This document shows positions 42,942 through 51,532 of a stretch of 64,000 bases of DNA, in pieces. This DNA is from Geobacillus proteiniphilus. GTDB taxonomy: Bacteria > Bacillota > Bacilli > Bacillales > Anoxybacillaceae. Every line of letters starts with the position of its first letter. Position 1 is the stretch's first letter. The notes beneath the pieces are model-generated. The model was not told where the DNA came from and did not search any database. It saw only the letters and a program-made list of their open reading frames with translations. A program made the translations under genes and the position numbers. The stretch covers positions 18,445 to 82,444 of the forward strand of contig NZ_MQMG01000007.1 in the NCBI RefSeq assembly GCF_001908025.1, read 5' to 3'.

Positions 42942-44456
42942 TCACGGATTCAGGAATAAATCACTCAACCATTTTTTTACTTTTTCGAAGAAAGAAATGT
43001 TCTCTTCCTCGCTGCCCGTGTCTGGCTTTTGTCCGGCTGAGTCTTTCACCTTCACCGGCTCGATCGGATCTGTTTTTAAAATAAAACGGACTTCCCCTTT
43101 CGCACCTTTTGGTTTGCCAAGAAATGTATCGTATTGTTCCGCCGCTGTTTTTGATTGATGTAAAATAGCTTCTCCTTCATACAATTTATTTAATCCGGCA
43201 ATCAGCCCATTTTTCATTTCCGCCGTTCCGCCGGATAACTTTTCTATACCAGTTTTTAATTGCAACGAACCTTTTTCCAGTTGGCCCGCCGCAGCCGCTA
43301 ACTTGTCAGCTCCAGCTTTGGAGCCTTTTAAACCTTCCTCCATCTTATCGAGGCCTGGAAATGGCTTTCCCTGCAAATTCCCCCCTTCGGCTAGCATCTT
43401 CAGCATTTGTTGCTGGCCTTTTAGTCCCTGCACGAGAGCCTGCAAATTCGCATCCTGCGGTTTCTCAGCAGCCAGATTTTGAGCCAGTGCCAGAAGCTGC
43501 CGGTTTGTTTCCAGCGACTGTTTCACAAGTCCCTCATGGGCTTGATTCACTTGGTTCAACTGCCCCAGTCCTTCAGAAAGTTGGTTTAAACCGTTTTTTA
43601 CTTGACGATTGCCAGCGGCAAGTTGATTTGCGCCATCTCCTAGTTGATCTAGTGCAGAAGAGATTTGCTGAATGCCATCTGTCAGTTTTTCCAATTGTTC
43701 TTTGACCGGTACTTCTGATACTGGAGGAAGCTTCGGAATCAAAGTAATTGTGATTGGTTCAAGCTCAATGTCTGTTCCTTTCATTTCAAGGGTGATGGTC
43801 TCTTCTGGATTGGGCACAACCATCCAAGTCGCGCTCATCGTTTTCCCAGACATAACCGTCATTGCATCACCGAGTTTCATATCCGTGAAATGTTCAGTCG
43901 AAATGTTAAGCGAAACAAGCGATAAAATCGGGGTGTACAGCTCTTTTTCTACTGAATGACGGGCTCCCTTATAGCCGGAATAGGAAATGTTTTTCTTTTG
44001 TTTCAGCCGATTCTTCAACGTTATCTCGATTTTTACTGTGCCATTTTTTCCGGCCAATGAGGGAGCATCCACTTTTTTCCCATTCAGATAATAGTTGATC
44101 GAGACGTCCACCGGAAGAGGCTGGCTGGTTTCACCGGAATAATAAATCGACCGTTCTCCTTTCACTTCCGCATCCCAAATGATTTGTCCGTTTTGCACCA
44201 CTGGTTTTTCCAATCCGCTTATATTGCGAATATGCTGTAATTGTCCGTAATCTGTCACGGTGACATTTCCATTTCCTTTAAAATACAGCCAATCCACAAC
44301 GATCGATTTTTTCACAGTCCCATCGGAATTAAGAAGGGTATAAACCGTTTCTCGATCAACGACTTGATCGGGAGCCGCTGCATAAGTACCGGTTGCCGAT
44401 GATAATAAAAGGGTGGCAGCAGTCAAAACGGGGATTGTGGCTTTTACCGCATTCAT
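42942..44456 (-). CDS. Secreted coiled-coil protein partnering the MMPL transporter
   Basis: A 504-residue exported protein with a signal peptide ending near TGTYAAA, an N-terminal beta-rich region (residues 30-250), and a long stretch of GAxQLAxG-like heptads (residues 255-430, for example LGDGANQLAAGNRQVKNGLN). This resembles the extracytoplasmic repeat region of YhgE/Pip proteins. There is no C-terminal anchor. It lies 43 bp downstream of the MMPL gene, so the pair may form an export or surface complex. The start follows AGGAGAAG. Confidence 0.7.
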   Translation of the reverse strand: MNAVKATIPVLTAATLLLSSATGTYAAAPDQVVDRETVYTLLNSDGTVKKSIVVDWLYFKGNGNVTVTDYGQLQHIRNISGLEKPVVQNGQIIWDAEVKGERSIYYSGETSQPLPVDVSINYYLNGKKVDAPSLAGKNGTVKIEITLKNRLKQKKNISYSGYKGARHSVEKELYTPILSLVSLNISTEHFTDMKLGDAMTVMSGKTMSATWMVVPNPEETITLEMKGTDIELEPITITLIPKLPPVSEVPVKEQLEKLTDGIQQISSALDQLGDGANQLAAGNRQVKNGLNQLSEGLGQLNQVNQAHEGLVKQSLETNRQLLALAQNLAAEKPQDANLQALVQGLKGQQQMLKMLAEGGNLQGKPFPGLDKMEEGLKGSKAGADKLAAAAGQLEKGSLQLKTGIEKLSGGTAEMKNGLIAGLNKLYEGEAILHQSKTAAEQYDTFLGKPKGAKGEVRFILKTDPIEPVKVKDSAGQKPDTGSEEENISFFEKVKKWLSDLFLNP

Positions 44457-44499
44457 TATGCTTCTCCTCTCCTTTTATTAAGATAATTCTGAAAGCGTC

Positions 44500-46581
44500 T
44501 CATCTTCTTTCATGGATTTGGCTTTTAGGCCAGCCAAATGTCGTTTTGGATATAAAACTTTCTAATGTGAGCAACACTGCCGGAAGCAGGAATAAGATGA
44601 CGGCAAGAGAAATAATCGCTCCTCGCGCAATCATAAAGGTTAAATCTCTGAGCAACGTGATGTCGGAAAACAGCCAAATCCCGATGACAGCGGCAAACAA
44701 GGCAAGCGCACTGCTCAAGATCGCTTCTCCACTTGCTGTGATGGCTCGATACATCGCTTCCTCTTTCGGATAATTCATCAACTCTTCCTTATAGCGTGTG
44801 ACAAGCAAAATCGCATAGTTGATCGTGCTGCCGAGCTGGATAGCGCCAATGGCGAATGTGCCGATAAATGGCATGGAACGGCCAAGATAGAAATCGAGTC
44901 CTTGGTTGAACAAAATCGCCAATTCAATTCCGCCAACTAATACAACCGGCAACGCCACGGATCGGAAGGCAAGCGCAATAATCAAAAATACAGCGACAAC
45001 CGAAATCAAATCTACTTTTTTCATGTCGTCCCGCACCGTGGTAGTCAGATCGTTTTGCAAAACAGCTTGACCAGTCAGGTACATATGCCCTTCATATGGC
45101 TCGGTTAATTTGTTGATTTGTTGAATGGCCTGTGTCGTGCGTTCATCATACGATCCATATTCCATCTGTACCAACATGTAATTGTATTGATCCTTGATAA
45201 ACATGTTTTTTAAGTTTTCGGGAACAAATTCTGAAGGAATCGCAGGATCTGCAAAGGTGTCATACCCAATTACTTTCTTGATTCCTTCTATTTCTTCAAT
45301 CTGCTGCTTGATTTTGAGACGTTCCTGATCAGAAATCTTGCTATCCATGACTAAAAAAGCCGAATCAGTCGACGTAAATTCTTTTTTGATTTCGTCAAGA
45401 TTTTGGATCGAAGGCAGCGTCTTCGGCATAAGTTGCTCCAAATCATACACGATATGCACATTTTTAAAACCGATGAAAGCAGGGATAAACAAAAGCAGGA
45501 ACACTACAAAAACAAGTTTGTGGCGATTGGTCACAAATTTGGCTAACAGATGAAAATTAGGGATTATCACGCGGTGCTGATATTCGCGAATCCACTTGTC
45601 AAACACCAGAATGAACGACGGCAACAATGTCAAAATCATCAACACACTAAGAATGATCCCTCGCGCCATCGTCATCCCTAAGTCTTCCCCAAGTCCAAGC
45701 GACATGGTGACCATCGCAAGAAAACCGGCTACTGCCGTTGCCGAGCTGGTTAAAATGGCCATCGCTGTGTGCTTGATGGCCGCGATCATGGCCTCGTTCT
45801 TTTCTTTCATCTTTCGTTCTTCTTCATAACGATGCACTAAGAAAATAGAAAAATCCATCGTAACTCCGAGCTGCAAAGCTCCCGCAATCGCAGCGGTAAC
45901 ATACGACATTGAACCATTTAAATAGTAAGCCAATCCCAAGTTGTAAATAATAGAGACCCCAATTGAGAACAGGATAAGGAACGGAATGAAAAGCGATGGG
46001 AGCGTTAATCCCAAAAGCAACAGAATAAACCCAATTGCGGACACTGCATAGACAAACTTCTCACTTTCAAGCAACTGACGCAGCTCCGACAACATTGGAG
46101 GAGTTCCCGCAAAATAAGTATTCGGCCCAAGAATGTTTTTGATTTCTTGTACAGCATAATGAGTTTTTTCTGATGCCGCCTCCTCTTCAAATTGAATTTG
46201 CATGATAGTGCTGTTTCCAGAATAAAACTGATCCACCAATTCCTCTGGAAGAAACTCGCGAGGCACTGCAAAATCAGCAATGTCGGTGATCCAATTGACT
46301 GTTTCAACACCATCCACTTGCTCCAGTTTTTGTTTTAAATTTTCTACTTCAACATCTGTTTGATTTTTTACCATCAGGATGCCTGTTCCACCGAACCCAA
46401 ACACTTTGTTCATAATATTTTGCCCTTGCACCGAAGGAAGCTTTTCCGGCAAGTAAGCAAAAATATCATAATTGATTTGCGTTTTGACTATTCCGGACAA
46501 TGCAGGAATCACAAGTATCAATGATAAAACAATGATAGCAATTCTGTTTTTCACCACAAATCTACCAAATAATTCAAGCAC
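44500..46581 (-). CDS. MMPL/RND-family transporter
   Basis: A 693-residue membrane protein with the duplicated MMPL architecture: an N-terminal helix, a large extracytoplasmic domain, then six helices, repeated. The motif QLGVTMDFSIFLVHRYEEE in the first half carries the expected aspartate. The equivalent QLGSTINYAILLVTRYKEE has Asn. MMPL proteins export lipids, peptides or drugs. The GTG at 46581 fits AGGTGATTGAT; a TTG at 46602 has no site. It lies just downstream of a 19-residue amphipathic peptide gene, and a secreted partner follows. Confidence 0.85.
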   Translation of the reverse strand: MLELFGRFVVKNRIAIIVLSLILVIPALSGIVKTQINYDIFAYLPEKLPSVQGQNIMNKVFGFGGTGILMVKNQTDVEVENLKQKLEQVDGVETVNWITDIADFAVPREFLPEELVDQFYSGNSTIMQIQFEEEAASEKTHYAVQEIKNILGPNTYFAGTPPMLSELRQLLESEKFVYAVSAIGFILLLLGLTLPSLFIPFLILFSIGVSIIYNLGLAYYLNGSMSYVTAAIAGALQLGVTMDFSIFLVHRYEEERKMKEKNEAMIAAIKHTAMAILTSSATAVAGFLAMVTMSLGLGEDLGMTMARGIILSVLMILTLLPSFILVFDKWIREYQHRVIIPNFHLLAKFVTNRHKLVFVVFLLLFIPAFIGFKNVHIVYDLEQLMPKTLPSIQNLDEIKKEFTSTDSAFLVMDSKISDQERLKIKQQIEEIEGIKKVIGYDTFADPAIPSEFVPENLKNMFIKDQYNYMLVQMEYGSYDERTTQAIQQINKLTEPYEGHMYLTGQAVLQNDLTTTVRDDMKKVDLISVVAVFLIIALAFRSVALPVVLVGGIELAILFNQGLDFYLGRSMPFIGTFAIGAIQLGSTINYAILLVTRYKEELMNYPKEEAMYRAITASGEAILSSALALFAAVIGIWLFSDITLLRDLTFMIARGAIISLAVILFLLPAVLLTLESFISKTTFGWPKSQIHERR

Positions 46582-46611
46582 ATCAATCACCTGCCAAAGC
46601 AATTTATGGGC

Positions 46612-46627
46612 CGTTACTTAAGTAACG
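46612..46627. repeat. 16-bp perfect palindrome between the peptide and MMPL genes
   Basis: CGTTACTTAAGTAACG, perfectly self-complementary. It may be a regulator site or an mRNA hairpin that separates expression of the peptide and transporter. Confidence 0.7.
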
Positions 46628-46645
46628 TCAATGATCAACCAGCCA

Positions 46646-46705
46646 TTAAATATTTTGAAATGCTTCAAGGATTTTCTTTAAGAATTCAAGAAAATCGTTC
46701 ATCAT
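46646..46705 (-). CDS. 19-residue amphipathic peptide upstream of the MMPL transporter
   Basis: A very small frame reads MMNDFLEFLKKILEAFQNI and ends in TAA. It has a strong GGGGAGGTGGTAAC ribosome binding site. Phe, Leu and Ile fall at positions 5, 8, 9, 12, 13, 16 and 19, with charged residues on the opposite face: a classical amphipathic helix like phenol-soluble modulins. It lies 65 bp before the MMPL gene on the same strand, so export of the peptide or sensing by the transporter is possible. Assigned on sequence features only. Confidence 0.55.
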   Translation of the reverse strand: MMNDFLEFLKKILEAFQNI

Positions 46706-46764
46706 GTTACCACCTCCCCTCATTTTGTTTATGAGGTTGCGTTCTTCTCTTTACTCAACCTATT

Positions 46765-46800
46765 CCCAAAAAAACACAAATAACACAAAAAACACAAAAA
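46765..46800. repeat. A-rich direct repeats upstream of the peptide-MMPL genes
   Basis: CCCAAAAAAACACAAATAAC continues with two more AACACAAAA-like units. Related text, ACCCAAAAAACCCAAAAATA, lies before the regulator gene (47531-47555) and before its decayed copy (49871-49893). Possible binding sites of that regulator. Confidence 0.45.
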
Positions 46801-46842
46801 CTCAAACAAATAAATGGCCAAGGTTTTAACCGTTGACCACAA

Positions 46843-47520
46843 TCATGCTAATGCTTCATGGAGAAAATCGGAAAGCATTTCCTTTTCAAAATGGGAAAGG
46901 TCGGCGATCGATTTCAGATACCGTCCAACCAATTCAGTCACTTCCACGCCAATTTCGTGATTCACCGTTTGAATAATGCCGCCAAGGACGGTTCCAACAA
47001 ACACGGTCATCTGCATTTCATTAGTTGGGGCGTTCTGAACGAGGTTCTTAATCAATACCTCAGTTTTCCCGCCCAGCTTGCGAAGATAAACAAGAAAAAG
47101 ACCGATGATGTACGCACAGAAGGCAACACGAATCTGCACTTTCGGAATCTCCTCTAAAACCTTTCGGACGGCGGCGCTGAGACTGCAATTTTTTAAGCTG
47201 TTTAGAAACTCAAGTATTTTCGCCTTTGTTTTATGCCACTCTTCCAGATTGATTGCTTCAGAGCGTTTCTGTTCAAACAAACTCATCGCTTTTGCCGTCG
47301 GCAGAAAAACGATTTGGGAACGTCCTGTTTCGCCGGGATTCACCGCGTAATCGCGGGTGAGATAGCCAAGTTTTTCAAGTTCTTTCAGCATGTCATATGC
47401 CGTCCATTTGCTGACACCAAGCGCTTTCGCTAATGTTTCATAATGGACAGGAACGTTTGCTTTTTGATATAAGTCGATCAACTTCTGGAGAAATTGCTTC
47501 CGACGTTCAGTTAACAACAT
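46843..47520 (-). CDS. Winged-helix regulator of the MMPL locus
   Basis: A 225-residue protein. The N-terminal 70 residues form a winged helix (ERRKQFLQKLIDLYQKANVP, ALGVSKWTAYDMLKELEKLG). A C-terminal helical region (residues 110-225) ends near HFEKEMLSDFLHEAL and may bind a ligand. The family is not recognised; it looks like regulators that control lipid or export genes. The ATG at 47520 follows GGTGGTG. It is directly upstream of the peptide-MMPL-partner set on the same strand, and a decayed second copy lies 2 kb away. Confidence 0.72.
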   Translation of the reverse strand: MLLTERRKQFLQKLIDLYQKANVPVHYETLAKALGVSKWTAYDMLKELEKLGYLTRDYAVNPGETGRSQIVFLPTAKAMSLFEQKRSEAINLEEWHKTKAKILEFLNSLKNCSLSAAVRKVLEEIPKVQIRVAFCAYIIGLFLVYLRKLGGKTEVLIKNLVQNAPTNEMQMTVFVGTVLGGIIQTVNHEIGVEVTELVGRYLKSIADLSHFEKEMLSDFLHEALA

Positions 47521-47530
47521 CGTTTTCACC

Positions 47531-47555
47531 ACCCAAAAAACCCAAAAATAAACAC
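47531..47555. promoter_or_regulatory. A-rich motif between promoter and start of the regulator
   Basis: ACCCAAAAAACCCAAAAATA lies between the -10 box and the ribosome binding site, where a self-repressor could act. The same text recurs before the decayed copy. Confidence 0.4.
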
Positions 47556-47565
47556 TACGTTATCA

Positions 47566-47594
47566 ACTATAAGACCAATGAAAACTTTTGTCAA
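47566..47594 (-). promoter_or_regulatory. SigA promoter of the regulator
   Basis: On the minus strand TTGACA (47594-47589) and TATAGT (47571-47566) are 17 bp apart. The decayed copy keeps the same promoter near 49910-49937. Confidence 0.75.
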
Positions 47595-48061
47595 CTTGAA
47601 AGTGTATGTTAATAAAATTTACCAAAAATTAGGTAATTTCGATTGGTACACCACAACCCGATAGGCACAACGGTCACTCCTGGCTGTAACCAATTATACA
47701 TAACCATTTCCATGTGCCCTCTTGTATTGTAAAAATTGTTTTCGAATACACCTATCAAGAGCACGTGCGAACCAGCTCCTTTGTAAAAGCGACCGGATTA
47801 AATTCCACCCATCTCCATCACCCCATGCCGCAAAGCACGACACAGAGGTAAGATAAATTACGCTTCATTCATCTGAATTTTATCAAAATTTTATCGTATT
47901 TTTTGTCTGATAAAAATAAAGACCACGGCATTGTGGAATTACCTAACATTGCACTACTCTACTTTTTTCATGCGCCCGAGAATGACTCTCTCAGAACTTC
48001 AAAGTTCCGTTCGCGTAAGGTGTACACTCCGCCTATTTGTCTGTGGAAAAGACTAGGGGAA
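47595..48061. other. Intergenic region without a recognised gene
   Basis: AT-rich, with frames on both strands but no family match or good start. It separates the regulator promoter from the fabH remnant. Confidence 0.4.
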
Positions 48062-48448
48062 TTACCGCGCATACACGGACAGCACGTGAATTCCCCACGT
48101 CAAGCCACCTCCGAAACCAATCATCGCTACCAGATCCCACTCCCGGACAGCTTTTTGTTGGAGCGATTCCGTCAGAGCAATTGGAATGGAAGCGGCAGAG
48201 GTGTTTCCGTAACGATCCACGTTCAGAAAAAACTTTTCGAAAGGATATCCTCCCTTTTTCGCCGCGCTTTCAATCATCTCTGTGGTTGTCACTGACTCCT
48301 CCACGCGATAGCGCTGGCGGATTCCTGTTCGTTGAACAATCCACTCATCGTCCGTCTCCAACCGCTGGCTCAAATCGTTATTGGTAACCACGCGTGGAGG
48401 TACATAAAAACCCGCTCCCGCAATAGCAACATGAGCTTGATGCTTCAT
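48062..48448 (-). pseudogene. 3-oxoacyl-ACP synthase III (FabH-like) with its centre deleted
   Basis: The start MKHQAHVAIAGAGFYVPPRV and the DDEWIVQRTGIRQRY segment match the N-terminus of FabH-type ketoacyl synthases. At about residue 62 the text jumps to EKFFLNVDRYGNTSAASIP and VAMIGFGGGLTWG, the normal C-terminal end. The whole middle with the catalytic cysteine and histidine is gone, although the reading frame is kept. It follows the fatty acid hydroxylase gene and probably formed a lipid-modification unit with it. Confidence 0.8.
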
Positions 48449-48551
48449 GCGAAACCCTTCTTTCTCTGTTTTTTCACTAAGGATTTATTCATGCTGACAC
48501 CACGTTTTCTACTCTGTTACAAATAGGTTTCTTGATCATTGAGTTGTTTTT

Positions 48552-49139
48552 TCACTTTCCACCATCCATGTATCCGTTGGTTTTGGAAGATTTAGGATTG
48601 TGAGTTCCCATCAGGTAATCCATGACGGGATGGGATACACCGTACCAGGACTGTTCATCCATATAATGATGCAAAAGGTGTTTTTTCTTCATCCACTTCC
48701 CCCATGGTGTTACAGGGGTAATCGGACGGTGTGCAATGTAATGCATCCATTGATAATACAATTGATAGAGCGAAGTGCCAGCTATGAAGGCCATAACCAA
48801 GGAAAGATTCCGGAACACTGCCCATAATACAACAAAATAAACGACGTAAACGATCAGGTCATACCACATCGGACTGAATAAATATCTGAGTGCCGTAGGG
48901 TACTGATGGTGTTCGACATGTTTCTGGTACAAAACGGGAATAGCGTTGGGAAACTGGTGCAGAAGGTAACGGTGCACCAAATATTCGACGACAGCATAAA
49001 AAACTGCACCAGCCAGTAAAGCAAGGATCGTCTTTACCCCATCAAATTCCACAATAGTTAGGATGGAACTGACCGTTCCCACAAAAAGCACGAACTGAAT
49101 CATTGAGTTGGAAAGAAACTCCCGGTAATACCGCATCAT
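48552..49139 (-). CDS. Fatty acid hydroxylase-family membrane protein
   Basis: A membrane protein of about 195 residues of the fatty acid hydroxylase/sterol desaturase superfamily. Histidine motifs are HRYLLH, HVEHHQYP, HYIAHRP and HLLHHY, the ligands of a di-metal centre. It hydroxylates lipid-type substrates in the membrane. The ATG at 49139 is preferred; a GTG at 49151 overlaps the stop of the preceding small gene. It has four or five predicted helices. Confidence 0.82.
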   Translation of the reverse strand: MMRYYREFLSNSMIQFVLFVGTVSSILTIVEFDGVKTILALLAGAVFYAVVEYLVHRYLLHQFPNAIPVLYQKHVEHHQYPTALRYLFSPMWYDLIVYVVYFVVLWAVFRNLSLVMAFIAGTSLYQLYYQWMHYIAHRPITPVTPWGKWMKKKHLLHHYMDEQSWYGVSHPVMDYLMGTHNPKSSKTNGYMDGGK

Positions 49140-49147
49140 TTTAAAGC

Positions 49148-49378
49148 TCACTCCCCCATAACGACATCCTTTACCAAAAAGACCAAAAAACCAAAGACAA
49201 AAAAGCCGCCAACTTCCATGATCACAGAAGATTTTGTTAGATGTTGCACAACATAACGGAATCGCGTTTTAATAATCCCATGAAACAATACACAAAAAAC
49301 CAAAAAAATAACCAAAGAATAACCTTGGACAATAATTGTACTCCTCTTCCCAACAACCGGAAAGCATATCCTCCACAT
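49148..49378 (-). CDS. Small membrane protein before the hydroxylase
   Basis: An open frame of up to 76 codons with two hydrophobic segments (YSLVIFLVFCVLFHGII and MEVGGFFVFGFLVFLV). The true start is uncertain: the AGAGGAG near 49350 suggests a start near 49340 at a non-standard codon, and the outer ATG lies in the decayed regulator copy. It ends at the beginning of the hydroxylase gene. Function unknown. Confidence 0.4.
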   Translation of the reverse strand: MWRICFPVVGKRSTIIVQGYSLVIFLVFCVLFHGIIKTRFRYVVQHLTKSSVIMEVGGFFVFGFLVFLVKDVVMGE

Positions 49379-49399
49379 GTTCCGAAAGGTCAGCCACTG

Positions 49400-49870
49400 A
49401 TTTCATTCAGATACCGGCCGATGTCCAACTTGCGGAGATAAACAAGCAGAAACCTAATAACATCATCCGAATTTGCACTTTCGTAATCTCTTAGACTTTT
49501 TGAATGGTGTCGCTGAGGCTGCAATTCTTTAAACTGTTTAGAAATTCATGTATTTTCTCTTTTGTTTTATGCCGCTCTTCCAGATTGAACACTTCAGAAC
49601 GTTTTTGTTCAAACAAGCTCGCAGCTTTTGCTGTTGGCAGAAAAACGATTTGGGAACGTCCTGTCTCGCTAGGATTCACAGCGTAATCGCGGGTGAGATA
49701 GCCAAGTTTTTCAAGTTCTTTCAGCCTGTCGTATTCCGTCCATTTGCTGACACTAGTGCTTTTCGCAAATGTTTCATAATGAACAGGCACATTTGTTTTT
49801 TGGTATAAGTCGATCCGATCAACTTCTAAAGAAATTGCTTTCGACGTTCAGTTAACAACATCCCCCCATC
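49400..49870 (-). pseudogene. Decayed second copy of the winged-helix regulator
   Basis: The text is closely similar to the regulator at 46843-47520: VSKWTEYDRLKELEKLGYLT, then GRSQIVFLPTAKAASLFEQK. It lacks a full helix-turn-helix start, has frame breaks on both sides and has lost most of the C-terminal domain. Its promoter and A-rich leader are also copied (TTGACA...TATAGT near 49910-49937). So regulator plus promoter were duplicated together, and this copy is now inactive. Confidence 0.75.
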
Positions 49871-50049
49871 ACCCAAAAAACCCAAAAAATAATCATTACG
49901 TTATTAACTATAAGACCAATAAAAACTTTTGTCAACTCGAAAATGCCGCATGAGTCAGTCAAGACTTTGTGGAGAACTTTTTTTCGGTTCACTAGGATCA
50001 TTGTTAATCATAGGGCATTGAACCATTTTCATGAATTTATATCGTAAGT

Positions 50050-50775
50050 GCTTTCGGACGCTCATCCCTCATCTTGAGGTGGTGAATCAACATTCCATTT
50101 TTTTACATAAACCAAAATCCCGAAGCGCCGACAACGCTTGATGGATCGGCGTCCCCGACGACTGCTGAAGATACGGCATGTTCTGACGCACCACGTCCGG
50201 ATACAACCGCCCCACCTTCCGTTTGGCCTGTTCGATCCGCTCTGCCTTCGTTGATGTCGACGCGGCGGTCGACGCCGTCTCTTCCTCCGGACGCCGTTTC
50301 CTCAACGAAATCCCATCGATCCGAGCCGCCATCGCTTTCCAAAACGCTCGAAGTCCTTGGTCTTTCCAGCTGCGGCGGGATTTCACCCGGTGCGCGAACC
50401 GGCTCATCACGCTCTCCGCGTGGCCCATCGGACGCATTCCCGCCGTGTCCACTCCTTGCTCCGCCAGCCACTTCCGGTAGTCCCGAATGCATCCCGGCAT
50501 CGACTCGATCCGGCGGATCAGAGCGAAAAGCTGCTGCTCCTTCGCTTCGTCCTCCAACGTGCCGACGGCGCGGCGCTGTTCAGCTCCATCAAAAGCCCTT
50601 GTTCGTCTTGTTTCGCCAACTTCTTCCGCACCTCCCGCCAACGCGGATGGCCCGCCAGACACTGGCGCAGCTCCCGCGCGACATGAAACCGATCCAGCTG
50701 GAAGCAGGCCCGCTTTCTAAAGTGTTCCCGGCATGCCGTGATCCACGATGCCGCGTCGCCGTTGATGACTAAAAG
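50050..50775 (-). pseudogene. ISLre2-family transposase fragment
   Basis: The frames give the C-terminal half of an ISLre2 (UPF0236) transposase: GDAASWITACREHFRKRACF, RFHVARELRQCLAGHPRW and, after a frame change near 50570, GMRPMGHAESVMSRFAHRVK. The N-terminal half is missing. It cuts into the bactofilin-like gene to its right. Confidence 0.78.
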
Positions 50776-50869
50776 GTCCCGTCATTCCATTCCCAGAAAG
50801 TTTCACCAAGTTGTACAGCCCTCCGGACGCATGCCCCGTTCCAGCAATGACCAAATCTCGGCCCTCCAT
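50776..50869 (-). pseudogene. Bactofilin-like gene (YhbE type), 5' fragment
   Basis: The ATG at 50869 opens with MEGRDLVIAGTGHASGGLYN, as in YhbE/YhbF-type bactofilins that form cytoskeletal beta-helix filaments. After about 30 codons it runs into the ISLre2 fragment. In Bacillus subtilis, yhbD, yhbE and yhbF are neighbours; here the order yhbD-like gene then truncated bactofilin is the same. Confidence 0.65.
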
Positions 50870-50872
50870 TTG

Positions 50873-51502
50873 TCATCCCTCCAAAATTTTCAGTTTTAAC
50901 TCCTCGATGCACGCCGGCACGTGCAGCCGCGCAACGAGCTTCGCCTCCGGCTCCACATACATGTCGCCTCCGCCCGCCACAAGCAAACACACAGTCACTC
51001 CCATCTTGCGAATGATCGCCAGCTCGCAGCTTTTCCCTTGAAGTTTCGGGTAATGCGTTTCGAAAACGTTCAGGACGCTTTTTCCTTCTTCCCAACTCAG
51101 ATCGCCCGAGCGCAGAAGCTGATCGAGCACGTACAGAGGAAGAAGATCGGTGAACGAAAAGACCTGTTTGTTTTCTTTCCACTCGCTATAACGTTGCACC
51201 ACCATCTCCGAAACAATGTGACGTTCCAACACTTCCTCTTTCGTCAACATCACAGCCGCTGGATTGGGAGAAAGCATGCCCGCCAACTCATCAAGCGACA
51301 GCTCATCTTTCAGCTCTTTGATTTTCTCAATGCGCGCCAAGATTTTTTCTTTCGGGAAAAACGTCTCTTGCCCTGTGAATGTCGATTTGCGAATAAACCA
51401 TTCTTCCGGAATGAGCTTTTTCCGCTTCCATCGATACAGCTGGCCGTACGAAATGCCAGTCAGCTCGAGCAGTTCTTTTTTCGAAATCAATTCTTGTTCC
51501 AT
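50873..51502 (-). CDS. YhbD-like (DUF4004) regulator
   Basis: A 209-residue protein with a MerR-like N-terminal helix-turn-helix (EQELISKKELLELTGISYGQ, LYRWKRKKLIPEEWFIRKST) and a helical middle. The C-terminal part contains VCLLVAGGGDMYVEPEAKLV. It corresponds to YhbD of Bacillus subtilis, whose gene precedes bactofilin genes. The ATG at 51502 follows AAGGAGGTGAG. A candidate operator sits about 35 bp upstream. Its downstream partner is truncated by the ISLre2 fragment. Confidence 0.78.
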   Translation of the reverse strand: MEQELISKKELLELTGISYGQLYRWKRKKLIPEEWFIRKSTFTGQETFFPKEKILARIEKIKELKDELSLDELAGMLSPNPAAVMLTKEEVLERHIVSEMVVQRYSEWKENKQVFSFTDLLPLYVLDQLLRSGDLSWEEGKSVLNVFETHYPKLQGKSCELAIIRKMGVTVCLLVAGGGDMYVEPEAKLVARLHVPACIEELKLKILEG

Positions 51503-51532
51503 GAGCCGCTCACCTCCTTCACCACCACCAAT

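Noticed and set aside
47903..48387. Long + strand frames opposite the fabH remnant
   Set aside because: They mirror the minus-strand fabH text and have no own ribosome binding site or family match.
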